From NCBI RefSeq assembly GCF_963583255.1, contig NC_084816.1, forward strand, positions 13,007,100-13,071,099: DNA of 64,000 bases. Direction: 5' to 3'. The position numbers were made by a program, and so were the translations under genes. Numbering within the stretch: the stretch's first letter is position 1; each line of letters begins with the position of its first letter. The stretch comes from Pyrus communis (Eukaryota; Streptophyta; Magnoliopsida; Rosales; Rosaceae). The notes below the pieces were generated by a model, which was not told where the DNA came from, did not search any database, and worked only from the letters and a program-made list of their open reading frames with translations. Shown here one piece after another: positions 1 through 9,757 of this stretch.

Positions 1-1103
1 GGCGCATAGGCCGAGTAACTAATAGGCTAACTAAGTCTTTCGGTTGAATGCGGGGCGTGCCAACTCGTCGGCCGAGCTCGGCCGAGGAGTAAAATTCGTT
101 GTTGTCGCGTTGAGCGCGTTGCTGACTTCTTAATCTTACGACTACGACCGAGGAATGAACACTCTCAATCTTTAGGTTCTAGAGCCTGAAGACGAGGCTG
201 CTAGTTTTGCGAAGTTCACAAATTGTCAGTGCCTGATTCGGTCACCGTGATTATGTTCGTAAGAGTATAAGCACGTCGAATCGACACTAAACTATATGGA
301 CACAAATACTCAAAGGTGATGTACGTCTTGATGGTGAACGTGGTTCGGCCGTCAGAATGCCGAACTCTGAAACTTACTTGTGAATACCCAATCATAAAAT
401 CACTCGGCGTCCGATACGCCGAATGTCGTAGCTCGTGACACCCTATTTCTCCGAGAAGGCTAATAAGATGACCCCTGCCAATAAGGATTCGAAAACCCTC
501 ATCGGTCGAGACTTGGATAGGTAACCAGTCGGCCTCGATGCAGTGCTGTTTATCCAAACTGAAGATTCTCCTTGGTCGGCTGATTCTACGGTGACAGTGC
601 TGTTTATCCAAACTGAAGATGTTTGCCGGTCGCCTTCACAGTGCTGTTTATCCAAACTGAAGGTGTGTTGGCAGAAAAAGAAAAGGAAAAATCTCAAGGT
701 GTTTGAGAGGTTTAGCGCAGGGCAATTGTATGTTGAATTGAAGGTCCCCATTTTGTTGCATGATTTCTTGTATTTATAGCACCCACTCCTTGAGACCGAA
801 TCAAACCCCTATCTGGATTGGGAGTCCTTGTCCCGTTCCAACTTTACTTCGAACAACCCTACTCCCATTAGGACTTTGAACTTACCCCCTTTCGAGGCTT
901 TATTCCTCGCTGGCCGAGAATCCTCGTTGCACCAGGACTTCCTCGACCCTTCTTATTTATCTGGACTACTCCTTCTTAGGATATGACTCAACCGACCCTG
1001 CTAACTGGCCCGGAATCCATCAGGCAGCCCATAGTATTTGACACAGCTTTGAGCCGAGCACAACCCTATGCTCGGCCCAACAATATTATTTCGGGCCCAA
1101 ACA
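1..1103 (-). repeat. Left (3') LTR of Tat element 1, truncated by window edge
   Basis: The sequence from base 1 matches 12026 onward in the right LTR and ends in AAACA at 1103. Read on the minus strand the LTR starts TGTTTGGGCCC. A minus-strand TATAAATA lies at 771-778. Three copies of a 24-bp motif lie downstream of that TATA box at 541-564, 595-618 and 639-662. ORFs of 102 and 131 codons inside it recur in the other LTR because the LTRs are duplicates; they are not treated as genes. Confidence 0.93.
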
Positions 1104-1118
1104 TTGCCCCCTCGCTTC
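1104..1118 (-). other. Polypurine tract of Tat element 1
   Basis: On the minus strand the bases directly before the LTR start read GAAGCGAGGGGGCAA, a purine-rich run abutting TGTTTGGG. This fixes the left LTR as the 3' LTR and supports minus-strand orientation. Confidence 0.8.
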
Positions 1119-1531
1119 TGAGGTCACCGACTGTCAACCTTTGGTCAGGTTTCGACCTTGAAGAAGCAGAACCATCTTTTGCTTTTTAGACTTCGCTGTT
1201 CTTGATAACCATTACTATGCACATTTATGGGATATGATTGCACTATCCTCGTTACTCCCGACGTACAGGTACGTGTCGACTCTCTGCCAATCTTAACAAC
1301 TTTCAATCATGGCCCTCGAAAATGTGCACCCACTGAAGCGTCTCTTCCTCATTAATGCATTAAAATTGCCGCCGCATGCAATCATGCGTCCTGGATCCTT
1401 GAAAACCCCGATCTTATCTTTGCAGGTTCCCAAAATATCCGAAATGATTGGGGCCATTTCCCTGTTAAATTTCCCCCCAATTCAAACTAGTGCTTTCGAA
1501 TACCAAACGTTTGATCTTATTTTTGAAACGC

Positions 1532-1540
1532 CTATAAATA
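1532..1540 (+). promoter_or_regulatory. TATA box of the antisense PMD gene
   Basis: CTATAAATA lies 146 bp before the ATG at 1686 on the plus strand, within non-LTR element sequence. This suggests the cargo gene had its own promoter and did not rely on the LTR. The location is plausible but no transcript is known here. Confidence 0.45.
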
Positions 1541-1685
1541 CCTAAATTTCTACCATTCATATCCCACGCTTTCAGAAATTTTGAAATCTCCCCTTCGCCA
1601 TTCCTGCTTGCTCAAACTACATGCCTTCAAGCTCATTTCTTTGAAACCCCCTTTTTAAACCTAAGCACTACTATATTCCTTACCA

Positions 1686-4657
1686 ATGGCCTCCTTTATC
1701 TCCAAGCTTTCCGACGAGTGCAATAAATGCAAGGACTTTATCGACCGGAACGCCATTAAAACGCTACGCTTCGAGAATGACCTAGCCACCACTCACCAAA
1801 TTATGGGTCCACTATTCAAAGATGCAGTGCCGTTGTGCATCACCAACCTTCTCAAGGAACAGTGCTTAACACCCTTGCTGCAAGGGTTTGATTGGTCGAA
1901 ATGGTGCTTGGCACGGCCCCAAGGAGCTTGCCCCTCGACTACTGCAGCCTGGGCCGCCTGGGTCGACCGAATGAGCGCATTCTTCGGCAAAGAGTGGAAA
2001 GCTCTCGGCATTTATGATGCCATCATGCTCTCGACCATGGAGATCACTATGGATAGAGAACTGCTCATGGCGGCCCTGAGTTTATGGTGTTCGGCTACCA
2101 ACACCATGATCCTTCCTTTTGGTCCTCTCGGCCCCACCGTCCTTGATATCTCGGCTATCCTGGAGACTTCTTCAACTACAACACTTTTATCCTCCACTTC
2201 GCCGGCCGAGGCGAGGAGAGCCTTAGGAAGGGAGAACATGAAGCCTTCTTATTCTACTGGTACAACAAATTCATTTGTTGTACTAGGTCGAACAAATGTT
2301 TGGTCAAGAATATGCCGGTGGCTCAGGCCCTGGCTAGTGGTCACTCCTTGGAGCTTAGTCCGACCATCCTCGCCAATCTTTTCCGCTATTTGGCCAAGAC
2401 GACCATCAACAAAATCGACCCGCACCAAAACGGACCCCTCTGGGTATTCCAACTCTGGCTGCAGGTTTACTTCTCCACACTTTGGAGGTTCCCGTTTTCC
2501 AGCGTACTGCAGCGCTCAGCCCTCAACTAGCCTCTCGACCAGCGCCTCCTCACCGGGCCGACGAAGTCATTAAACACTTCTTTGGCCTAGACGTCCTATC
2601 TGATGACGAGTTCCTAGTGTGCCAGCGTCAGGGATACCCCGCCTCGATCAGGCTTCCGATGGCAGCGTGGGCAAGGTTCGAAGATGTTGATCTTCGTCAA
2701 CATTGGGAGTTATTCGTACTGGCCCGCGACCTTCTCCTCGGTTGCGATGCCTGCCGAGCTAACTGGGAGGTCTATCATCCCCATTTCATTGCCCGGCAGC
2801 TCGGCTACCTCCAAGGTTCCCCCGTACCCCTGCTCGTTTCTCGCTCCCTTTTAAGTTGAGGACGCCTCTTTGGTTCCTCCGAGAGGGAGTGTAAGACGAC
2901 GGAACAGGAGTTTCAAGACAAGTGTAGAAAATTTCAGCTTCGACCGACCGTTCCTGAATCTTTGGGTACCGACACCTTTGGGGACTGGTGGGACGAGTAC
3001 ACCCGTGACTTCTTCGGCGTCTCGATCGAAGACATGGTAAGCAGAATCTTCGGTGACCGACCCAGACATGCCCCTGCGGTCCAACTCAAGGAATCGACCC
3101 AAGGTACATTGTCCTTTCGTTCCTTTGTACTTCAATTTCTCGCCCCCTGTTAATGATTACTTCGCTATCTCAGGTGGTTGTGTGTTGAGGAAAGCGGAGG
3201 TGGTCGCCACGGCGGTGGCCAAGCAAAAATTGGTCCCTACGAAGACTGTTACTACCGGGCGGACATTATCAGCCAAGCGCCCTCACCAAGACACCGAGAC
3301 GGGGGATGATGCTCCTCGTCCTTCCAAACACGTCAAGTAGTTGACGAAGAAAGGCGACCGGGAGATTCATGTTATTCCTAACGACACCACAGGGATGACT
3401 ACTCCTGCCGTCTTGCCTTCCATCTCGACTACCCTGGCCTCGGCGGACCCCCTTCCTCCAGCTGTTCCCACGACTGGGGTTATGGCCGATCAGGCCGCTG
3501 TACCAGCTGCAGCTTCGGAGCCTGCCATTGTGCCTACTTTAGGGGAAACGGCCGCACCTGTCGAGGCATCCCCTATCCAACGACCGATGATCATTCTGGA
3601 AGAGGTATGATTCCACCGTTATCCTTTGTTTATTTAACCTTCTAGTCATAACAAAAGTTTTCTCAGGACGATGAAAGCGACGAGAGTGATGAGAGGCCCC
3701 TAGCCGATCCTGAGGCGACGGTCGAAACGCAGTTCCATCCGCAGGATGAAGATCTCCCCATTCCTCCACAAGAAGTTTCCTCGGCCTTTGTAAATCTTAC
3801 TTTTTTTGTTGATTTTATCATGACACACTTGTTCCTAAAGAAATATTAAATGTTAGGTGCCCGAACGTTCATTTCACCGATAATTTTATGCGCCGATAGG
3901 CGTTGTCTATATTTCCTGGCCACCGTTGTGGCCATTAAATGTAGATAACCTCCATCGGCGGCGTGAATTGAGAAGCGGTCTTAGGCACTGGGCTCGGCCA
4001 TTAAGTTCCCTGGGTTCGAGCAACGAACCAGAGGGCATGGCCGAAGTCTCCTCCCGGCAGGTCTAAAAACAACCCCTTTGTCATGCACTCCATGCATTTC
4101 GCATCTTATTTTCCTTTACGAATTTTCCTTTATGTGCAGCCTTCGTGGGAAGTAGAGCTCGACGCTCTTCTTCAAAGTACGATTGGTGTAGCTGGCTCCT
4201 CTGCTGCCTCTGCCGACCCAGTGGAGGCTGTGCCTGAGGCCCAAGCTTTTGTTAAGCTACATGAGCTCATGTCCCTCTCTGCCTCCCAAGTCCTTTTGAA
4301 CAAACTCTAAAGGCCGATGACGACTTGAAGGCGGCCAAGGTTGCGCATAAGGCTGGTCGGGCGGAGGTGGAGGCGATAAAAGCAAAGAAAGCGCAGTTAA
4401 CCGAGTTTGATCACAAGATCTCTGATCTTCAGCGTCAGATTGTTGAGCTTCAAAGGCAAAGGTCTGCTGCTGCTTCAGAGCTTGAGAGGGACTATGAGGC
4501 GAATAGAGCTCGACTTATGGCCTTGGCTGCCGGCGTGCGGCATATCCAGCAACTGCAGCTTAACAAGAAGACGAGGCAAGCTGAGATAATTTTGAGCGAA
4601 GTGAAGTGGCTGGAGTTGAAAGATGCCCTCGAGACTTTCCTCCCTTCGACCCTCTAG
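1686..4657 (+). pseudogene. Plant mobile domain (PMD) gene remnant, antisense to gag-pol, with introns
   Basis: The N-terminal part (from ATG 1686) shows the PMD signature: a tract with WKALGIYDAIMLST, then FGPLGPTVLDISAI, continuing in shifted frames with IKHFFGLDVLSDDEFLVC and WEVYHPHFIARQLGY up to about 3100. The C-terminal exon (4325-4657) is a Lys/Glu/Gln-rich coiled coil. Three GT-AG introns are visible at 3104-3173, 3605-3666 and 3790-4139, and their removal joins codons cleanly across each junction. The copy is broken: frame changes near 2160-2235, 2480-2490 and 4305, a TGA at 2857-2859 and a TAG at 3338-3340. PMD proteins of the MAIN/MAIL1 type act in plant gene and transposon silencing; whether the element-borne version has a role is unknown. 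Confidence 0.85.
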
Positions 4658-4738
4658 AAAATTGTTTTTTTATTTTTTATTTTAGGAGCCTCTCGAATGT
4701 ATCTGTTCACCTTTTTCTACCAATTAATACAATGGTAT

Positions 4739-5856
4739 TTATTCTTGCATTTCCCACGTGACTGGATAGTACTTTTTCAAAAAATTTCCATTAATCGGCA
4801 ATTTGTGAATTAAATCGGTCCGATCTCTGAGATGATATGCCCCCTTGCCAAGAACTTTGTGAACAATGAAAGGCCCTTCCCAATTTGGCGACCATTTGGC
4901 AAACCTGGGGTCTTTAATCCCAACAGGCAACACCGTTTGCCAAACTAATTCTCTTTTGTCGAACGTTTGCCAAACTAACTCATCACTCGTAATGAGTTTA
5001 TACTCAACTCGACTGGCAACATAGCGTCATGTTCGTAAGTTAATGCGTAAGGAGTCGTTCCGGTGGCCGATCGGGGTGAAGTTCGGTATGCCCATAATGC
5101 TTCGTTTAACTTTAAATGCCACATCCCAGGCCTCTTTCTTACCGTTTTTTCGAGAATGCCGATCAACACTTTATTGCTTGCCTCAGCCTGCCCGTTTGCT
5201 TGTGGGTAATACGGCGTAAATTGCTCAAGTCAAATATTCAGATTTGCTGCGTATTCCCTAAACCTGTCGGCCGTGAATATGGTGCCATTGTTGGTTATGA
5301 TCGTTTCTGGCACGCCGAATGTGGTCACAATATTTTCCTCTACGAAATTGCATACTTCTTTAGCCGTGAGTTCGGCGTATGACCTTGCCTCGACCCATTT
5401 AGTGAAGTAGTCAGTTGCCACTATTATCCACGCATGTTTTGCCGCCCCCGATGATGGTATGATTTTGCCAATTACGTCCATTGCCCATCCCCTGAACAGC
5501 GATGGTTTAGTAACCAAGTGGAGTAACTCGGCCAGGGCTCTTTGCACGAGTCCATGAATTTGGCACGATATGCATCTCCGTGCATATTCAATGCAATCCT
5601 TTAATATATTGGGCCAAAAGTAACTGTGTCGTAGAAGCAACCAGCGCATTTTTCGTCCTGATTGATGAGCCCCACAAATTCCTTCATGTACCTCGGCCAT
5701 CGCTTGGGCAGCCTCATGTGGGCCGAGGCACAATAGTAGTAACCCGTCCTTGCCCTTTCGGTATAATTCATTTTGGTATGACATGTAATTCGTGGCGAGG
5801 ACCTTCGTTCTCCAGTCGTGTTTCCCATCGGGGTTATCGAAGTTTCGAAGCATCAT
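4739..5856 (-). pseudogene. Integrase domain of Tat element 1 pol
   Basis: Three minus-strand ORF pieces (5230-5856, 4975-5169, 4739-4933) make one integrase. The first has the HHCC zinc module (HEGICGAHQSG, then CISC) and the start of the DDE core at RGWAMDVIG and ATDYFTKWVEA. The second catalytic aspartate is replaced: the usual TDNGT reads TNNGT. The reading frame then hits a TGA at the end of the first ORF before the part holding the catalytic glutamate. The last piece, with WEGPFIVHKVLGKGAYHL, is the C-terminal GPY-like region. It cannot encode an active enzyme. Confidence 0.88.
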
Positions 5857-6091
5857 CTTTCTCCAATCGTCTGGTTGTACCTCGACGGCACATACTTCTA
5901 CGGGGTCCCCCCGAGGATGGTAGCGACATCACCCTTGTTCGTATTACGTGATTGCGCTGTAGAGTTTGCTGATTAACCAAGGCTGGGTACGATCGCAGAA
6001 CTCTGGGTGTTACCTGGCTTAGCTTGCCCCCCGTGAGTTGTGCTCCAGAGGCGATTTGGGCGAGTTCGTCGGCGTCCGTGTTGTGAATATG

Positions 6092-7118
6092 CTAAATATG
6101 CTCAAATGTGATCCGTTCAAATGACTTGGCCAGATAGGTGGCGACCATATGATAGGGTGCTAAAGTACAACTCATGCAACAGAATATGTCGTTGAGTTGG
6201 TTAATCACGAGTTTAAAATCACCGAGGACGAGAATGCAGGATGCTCGTAAAACGTGGAGGCCGATGATGAAAACTTCATACTCGGCCTGATTATTTGTAC
6301 AGCTGAAATCTAACTTGAGAGAAAAATACCAGCGGTAGTGGTCGGGTGACTGAATGGCAATACCAACACCAGTCGTGGTCGAAGTACTAGAACCATCAAA
6401 ATGCATAGTCCAATGGTTATCGCGAGTTGCGACTAAACCGATGTCGACGTCGTTGCCCCTAAAACCATAAGGAGAGAGGTTTTGGGCCAAAAAATCGGCA
6501 AGAGCTTGGCCTTTGACGGCCTTTTGGGGGATGTACTGGAGACTGAAATGGGATAACACGAGCGTCCATTTCCCAATTCGGCCTTTGATGATAGGCCGAG
6601 TGAGCATGTAACGAATCACATCTGTTTGGGCAATGACCTGCGTAACATATGGGAGCATGTAGTGCCGAAGTTTTGATGCTGCAAAAAACAAAGCTAAGCA
6701 CAGTTTTTCGACGGGTGAATAATTTAGCTTCGGCAAACTCAGATTACGGCTAAGATAAAAAAATAGCTTGTTCACGCCCCACACTGTTATCTTGCGCGAG
6801 GAGACAACCAATGAACTCAGCGGCTGCCGATATATACAGTTTAAGAGGTTTGCCGCGACGAGGTGGAACTAGTACGGGTGGTGTGGAAAAGGATACCTTG
6901 ATTTGCGTAAATGTCGTTTGATGTTCTTCGCGCCATTCGAACTTGTCGGAATCCTTAAGTTGGAGGAGCGTAGAGAATGCCTTCATCTTGCCGGCCGAAT
7001 TGGCGATGAAGCGGTGGAGAAAATTTATCTTCCCGAGCAATGATTGGAATTGCTTCTTTGTTGTGGGGGGTAGCGCTAATGATTGCGCGGGCTTTATTTT
7101 CGTTGACCTCAATGCCAC
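6092..7118 (-). pseudogene. RT connection and RNase H domains of Tat element 1 pol
   Basis: The 6750-7118 ORF carries the region after the RT thumb and the Ty3-type RNase H start (KPLKLYISAAAEFIGCLLAQ). The 6092-6811 ORF continues in another frame with YSPVEKLCLALFFAASKLRHY and then a second, archaeal/plant-type RNase H: DGSSTSTTTGVGIA, NNQAEYEVFIIGL, and GDFKLVINQL where relatives have GDS. Carrying a second RNase H is characteristic of Tat elements. The frame change near 6750-6811 breaks the polyprotein. Confidence 0.85.
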
Positions 7119-7816
7119 GATGGTGCACCAAAAACCCTAAGAAATTACCGGCCGATACACCAAAGGCGCATTTAGCTGGGTTCATTTTGAGATTATTCTT
7201 GCACATGCGAAGGAACGCTTGCCGCAGATCATCCAGGTACGTTTGGCGACGCTTTGATTTTACCACCACATCATCGAAATAAACTTTCACGATTGTACCG
7301 ATTAAGTCGTGGAATATCGTATTCATGGCTCGTTGGTATGTGGCTCTGGCGTTCTTGAGGTCGAATGGCATGACTACCCATTTGTAGGTACCTTGGGAGT
7401 GGCATTGTGTATTCATCCTTGGGAGTGGCCAGATTTAGATTACGGAAATCGATGCAAATGCGGATGGCTCCACTTTTCTTTAACACCGGGACGATATTGG
7501 CCAACCATTCGATGTACTGAGCGGTCCTAAGAAACCCGGCTTTTAGAAGCTGAACTAATTCGTCCTTGATGCCAAGTTGTACTTCGGTCGAGAACCGGCG
7601 TGGGGGTTGTCGAAAAGGCTTGCACCCGTCCTTGATGCGTAACTCATGTTCTACAACGTTTCGGTCGAGGCCTGGCATCTCATGATAATTCCATGCAAAA
7701 CAATCTCTAAACTCATGAAGCAATTTACAAAGCTCGAACTTCATAGAAGGTGGTAGTAACGCGCTGATAAACAATGTTCGAGGATCATCGGCTGTGCCAA
7801 TATTGATCTCTTCCAA
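6955..7816 (-). pseudogene. Reverse transcriptase of Tat element 1, with internal deletion
   Basis: The upstream ORF (7271-7816) has CFAWNYHEMPGLDRNVVEH, the finger region and IDFRNLNLATPKDEYTMP. The downstream ORF (6955-7416) has TYKWVVMPFDLKNARATYQR and the catalytic YFDDVVVKS. The block between them, which in this window's other Tat element contains FMDSNAGYNQI and the first catalytic aspartate, is missing (roughly 45 codons), and a frame change results. A 13-bp repeat of GCCACTCCCAAGG marks the junction. A second frameshift follows near 7040-7080. Confidence 0.9.
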
Positions 7817-7828
7817 TGGGTCCTTAAC

Positions 7829-8651
7829 CTAGGGCCGATTGTCTTCGAGTTTGGCTGATGGGGCCTGAACTTTGTCAAAAGATAGAACGGGGCCGTTATC
7901 TGCTTCGGCCAAAAATTCGATTAAGTTTATGCCGGAATGTGGCTGCTTGGCAATGGCGTACCAATGGGCCAACAGACGTTCCATTGTCGATGAAACCACG
8001 GCCTGACGCCTTTCTTGCTTGATGGCGTCAATTATCGGCATTGGTGATTAAATCTGCTAAGCTGAGTCTGGCCGAATCCTGTTGGACAGTCTCGGCTCCT
8101 ATCTCAATAGCTTTCTGTATTGAAATTCTTGTCGGCCGTCCATCCTTGTTAAAACCCTGGAGGGTAATATAGCCGACGTGATCGTCGTAATAGCGAGCCT
8201 GAATCGTGTTGGTTTCAAATGGCTGATTATCGGCTGGGTGTACTATGACCGATTTGTCGTCCCAAAAAATGAAAACTTGGTATAGTGATGAAGGAATGCA
8301 ACTGGTTTGGTGGATCCAATCGCAGCCGAGTAATGCATTATAGTCGGTCTTGGAATCAATTATAAAGAATGTCGTCATGTGGTGACGACTGGCAACGCTG
8401 ACTTCTAACGGGAGCACTCCTTTGGTCTGAGACTTGTTGCCGATGAAGCTGCTCATAGTTATTCCTGACGAGATAAACTCGTTATCAGAACGGCGTAAGG
8501 CCTTCATGACAAACATCGGCATAATGTTGATTGTGGCTCCGCGGTCGACAAACACTTTAGAAATGGGAAATCCTTCGATATGAGCCGTGACGTATAACGG
8601 CTTTAGATGTTGGAGATTAACCGAAGGGGAACGGGGGAATAGTTGAGTCAA
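7829..8651 (-). pseudogene. Aspartic protease and PR-RT linker of Tat element 1
   Basis: The 8028-8651 ORF contains a retropepsin fold: LKPLYVTAHIEGFPISKVFV, then the active-site triplet as D-R-G followed by ATINIMP, and later the conserved ALLGCDWIHQTSCIPSSLYQ. Retropepsins normally have D-[ST]-G and Tat relatives commonly D-[GC]-G, so the central arginine is probably disabling. The 70-codon piece at 7829-8041 overlaps the protease ORF by 14 bp in another frame and is the spacer before RT. Confidence 0.85.
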
Positions 8652-8675
8652 CGTTGCCTTAAGGTTGTCGCCGTT

Positions 8676-9671
8676 TCAGACTTCCCCATCGTCGTCGTTT
8701 GCGACGAAATCCACTTGTGTTGCTTCTTCAGCAACTACGTCCCCATCCAAGAAATTTGACTGATGGGTACTTGGTTGGAACTCAACCGGTAGGACGTGGA
8801 CCATATTAATCTCCATATGTTCGAGGACTGAGGGACCCATCGGATCGTGGTCGTCGTCTTCCACAGAAGTAACCATAGTATCAGTCGTTGGAGCATCCTC
8901 AATCGGACTTTTGAGTGCCTCAGCGCGAACCGGCTCCTGAGGCGTTTTGACCGAGTCTATCTTATTTTGTCTGTCTTCCTCGACCATGTTTACTGCCGAA
9001 GATTTATTTTGGACATGTACTTTACAGGCTTGTTCTTTGTAGGTGATGCGGGCGTTCTTTGTGTCCAAATACGCATCCAAACGTGCCACCCTTTTTTCCT
9101 CATCGGCCGTAAGGCCGAAGAGAGATATAGCCAAGAAAACTTCAAAATGATATCGCAAATGCTGAAGGTCTTTGAGTGGAAAAGGTAATTCGGCGGTGTC
9201 GATATCCGTGTAGGGATCAACCTCAAAGCTGAGGACCCGAGCCTCCTGTATATGTTGGAATCTAGCTTTCATTGCTGGGTCGGAAGTTTTCTGGATAATT
9301 TGCTCGGCATCAGGGCAAGTTAGTGCTAGGTCGAGGGCTTCCTGACACGCCTTGGATAGTCCGTATAAGTCATTGGCGGAATATTTCTCATGAAACTCCC
9401 GCATGTACTCTAAGGAGTCATCGAGGAATGAAGGGTGTAGATTGCGTCGTATTTTGATGAACGGTTCTAGCGGTGGTAACGGAGAAAGTTTCCTTTCGGC
9501 CTCTTGTCTAAAATGCTCGAGACGAGCTCTCGTCTCCCCAGGCCGGAGAAGGAGCTTGATGTGTTTCTCGGACTCTTCAATAGTGGTCTCAAAGTCACGA
9601 GTCGCTACCTTTTTTCCTTCGAGTAATTTGGTCATGATAGTCAGGGTTGGCCGATCATCAATGCTTCCCAC
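8676..9671 (-). CDS. Gag-protease spacer of Tat element 1, 331-codon open frame of unknown function
   Basis: This is the longest uninterrupted frame in the element, between gag and protease. The first 200 residues are charged and helical in character (for example EESEKHIKLLLRPGETRAR). The C-terminal 100 residues are acidic and end just before the protease domain. A motif with MVHVLPVEFQPS and VAEEATQVDFVA near the C-terminus is typical of the pre-protease region in this family. I see no catalytic motif. It is most likely part of the gag-pol polyprotein, separated from its neighbours by stops at both ends. The ATG at 9671 may be incidental. Confidence 0.6.
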   Translation of the reverse strand: MGSIDDRPTLTIMTKLLEGKKVATRDFETTIEESEKHIKLLLRPGETRARLEHFRQEAERKLSPLPPLEPFIKIRRNLHPSFLDDSLEYMREFHEKYSANDLYGLSKACQEALDLALTCPDAEQIIQKTSDPAMKARFQHIQEARVLSFEVDPYTDIDTAELPFPLKDLQHLRYHFEVFLAISLFGLTADEEKRVARLDAYLDTKNARITYKEQACKVHVQNKSSAVNMVEEDRQNKIDSVKTPQEPVRAEALKSPIEDAPTTDTMVTSVEDDDHDPMGPSVLEHMEINMVHVLPVEFQPSTHQSNFLDGDVVAEEATQVDFVANDDDGEV

Positions 9672-9757
9672 GGCCTCTTTTGGTTACCACCGGTTGGCAG
9701 GGTTGGCCTGCGCTTCTCGTCGCCGAGCCATGCAATCTATCTATTGGCGACGACGTT

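Noticed and set aside
216..751. Open frames of 131 and 102 codons in the left LTR, repeated at 12241-12776
   Set aside because: They recur only because the LTRs are duplicates, overlap each other and the repeated motifs, and show no protein family.
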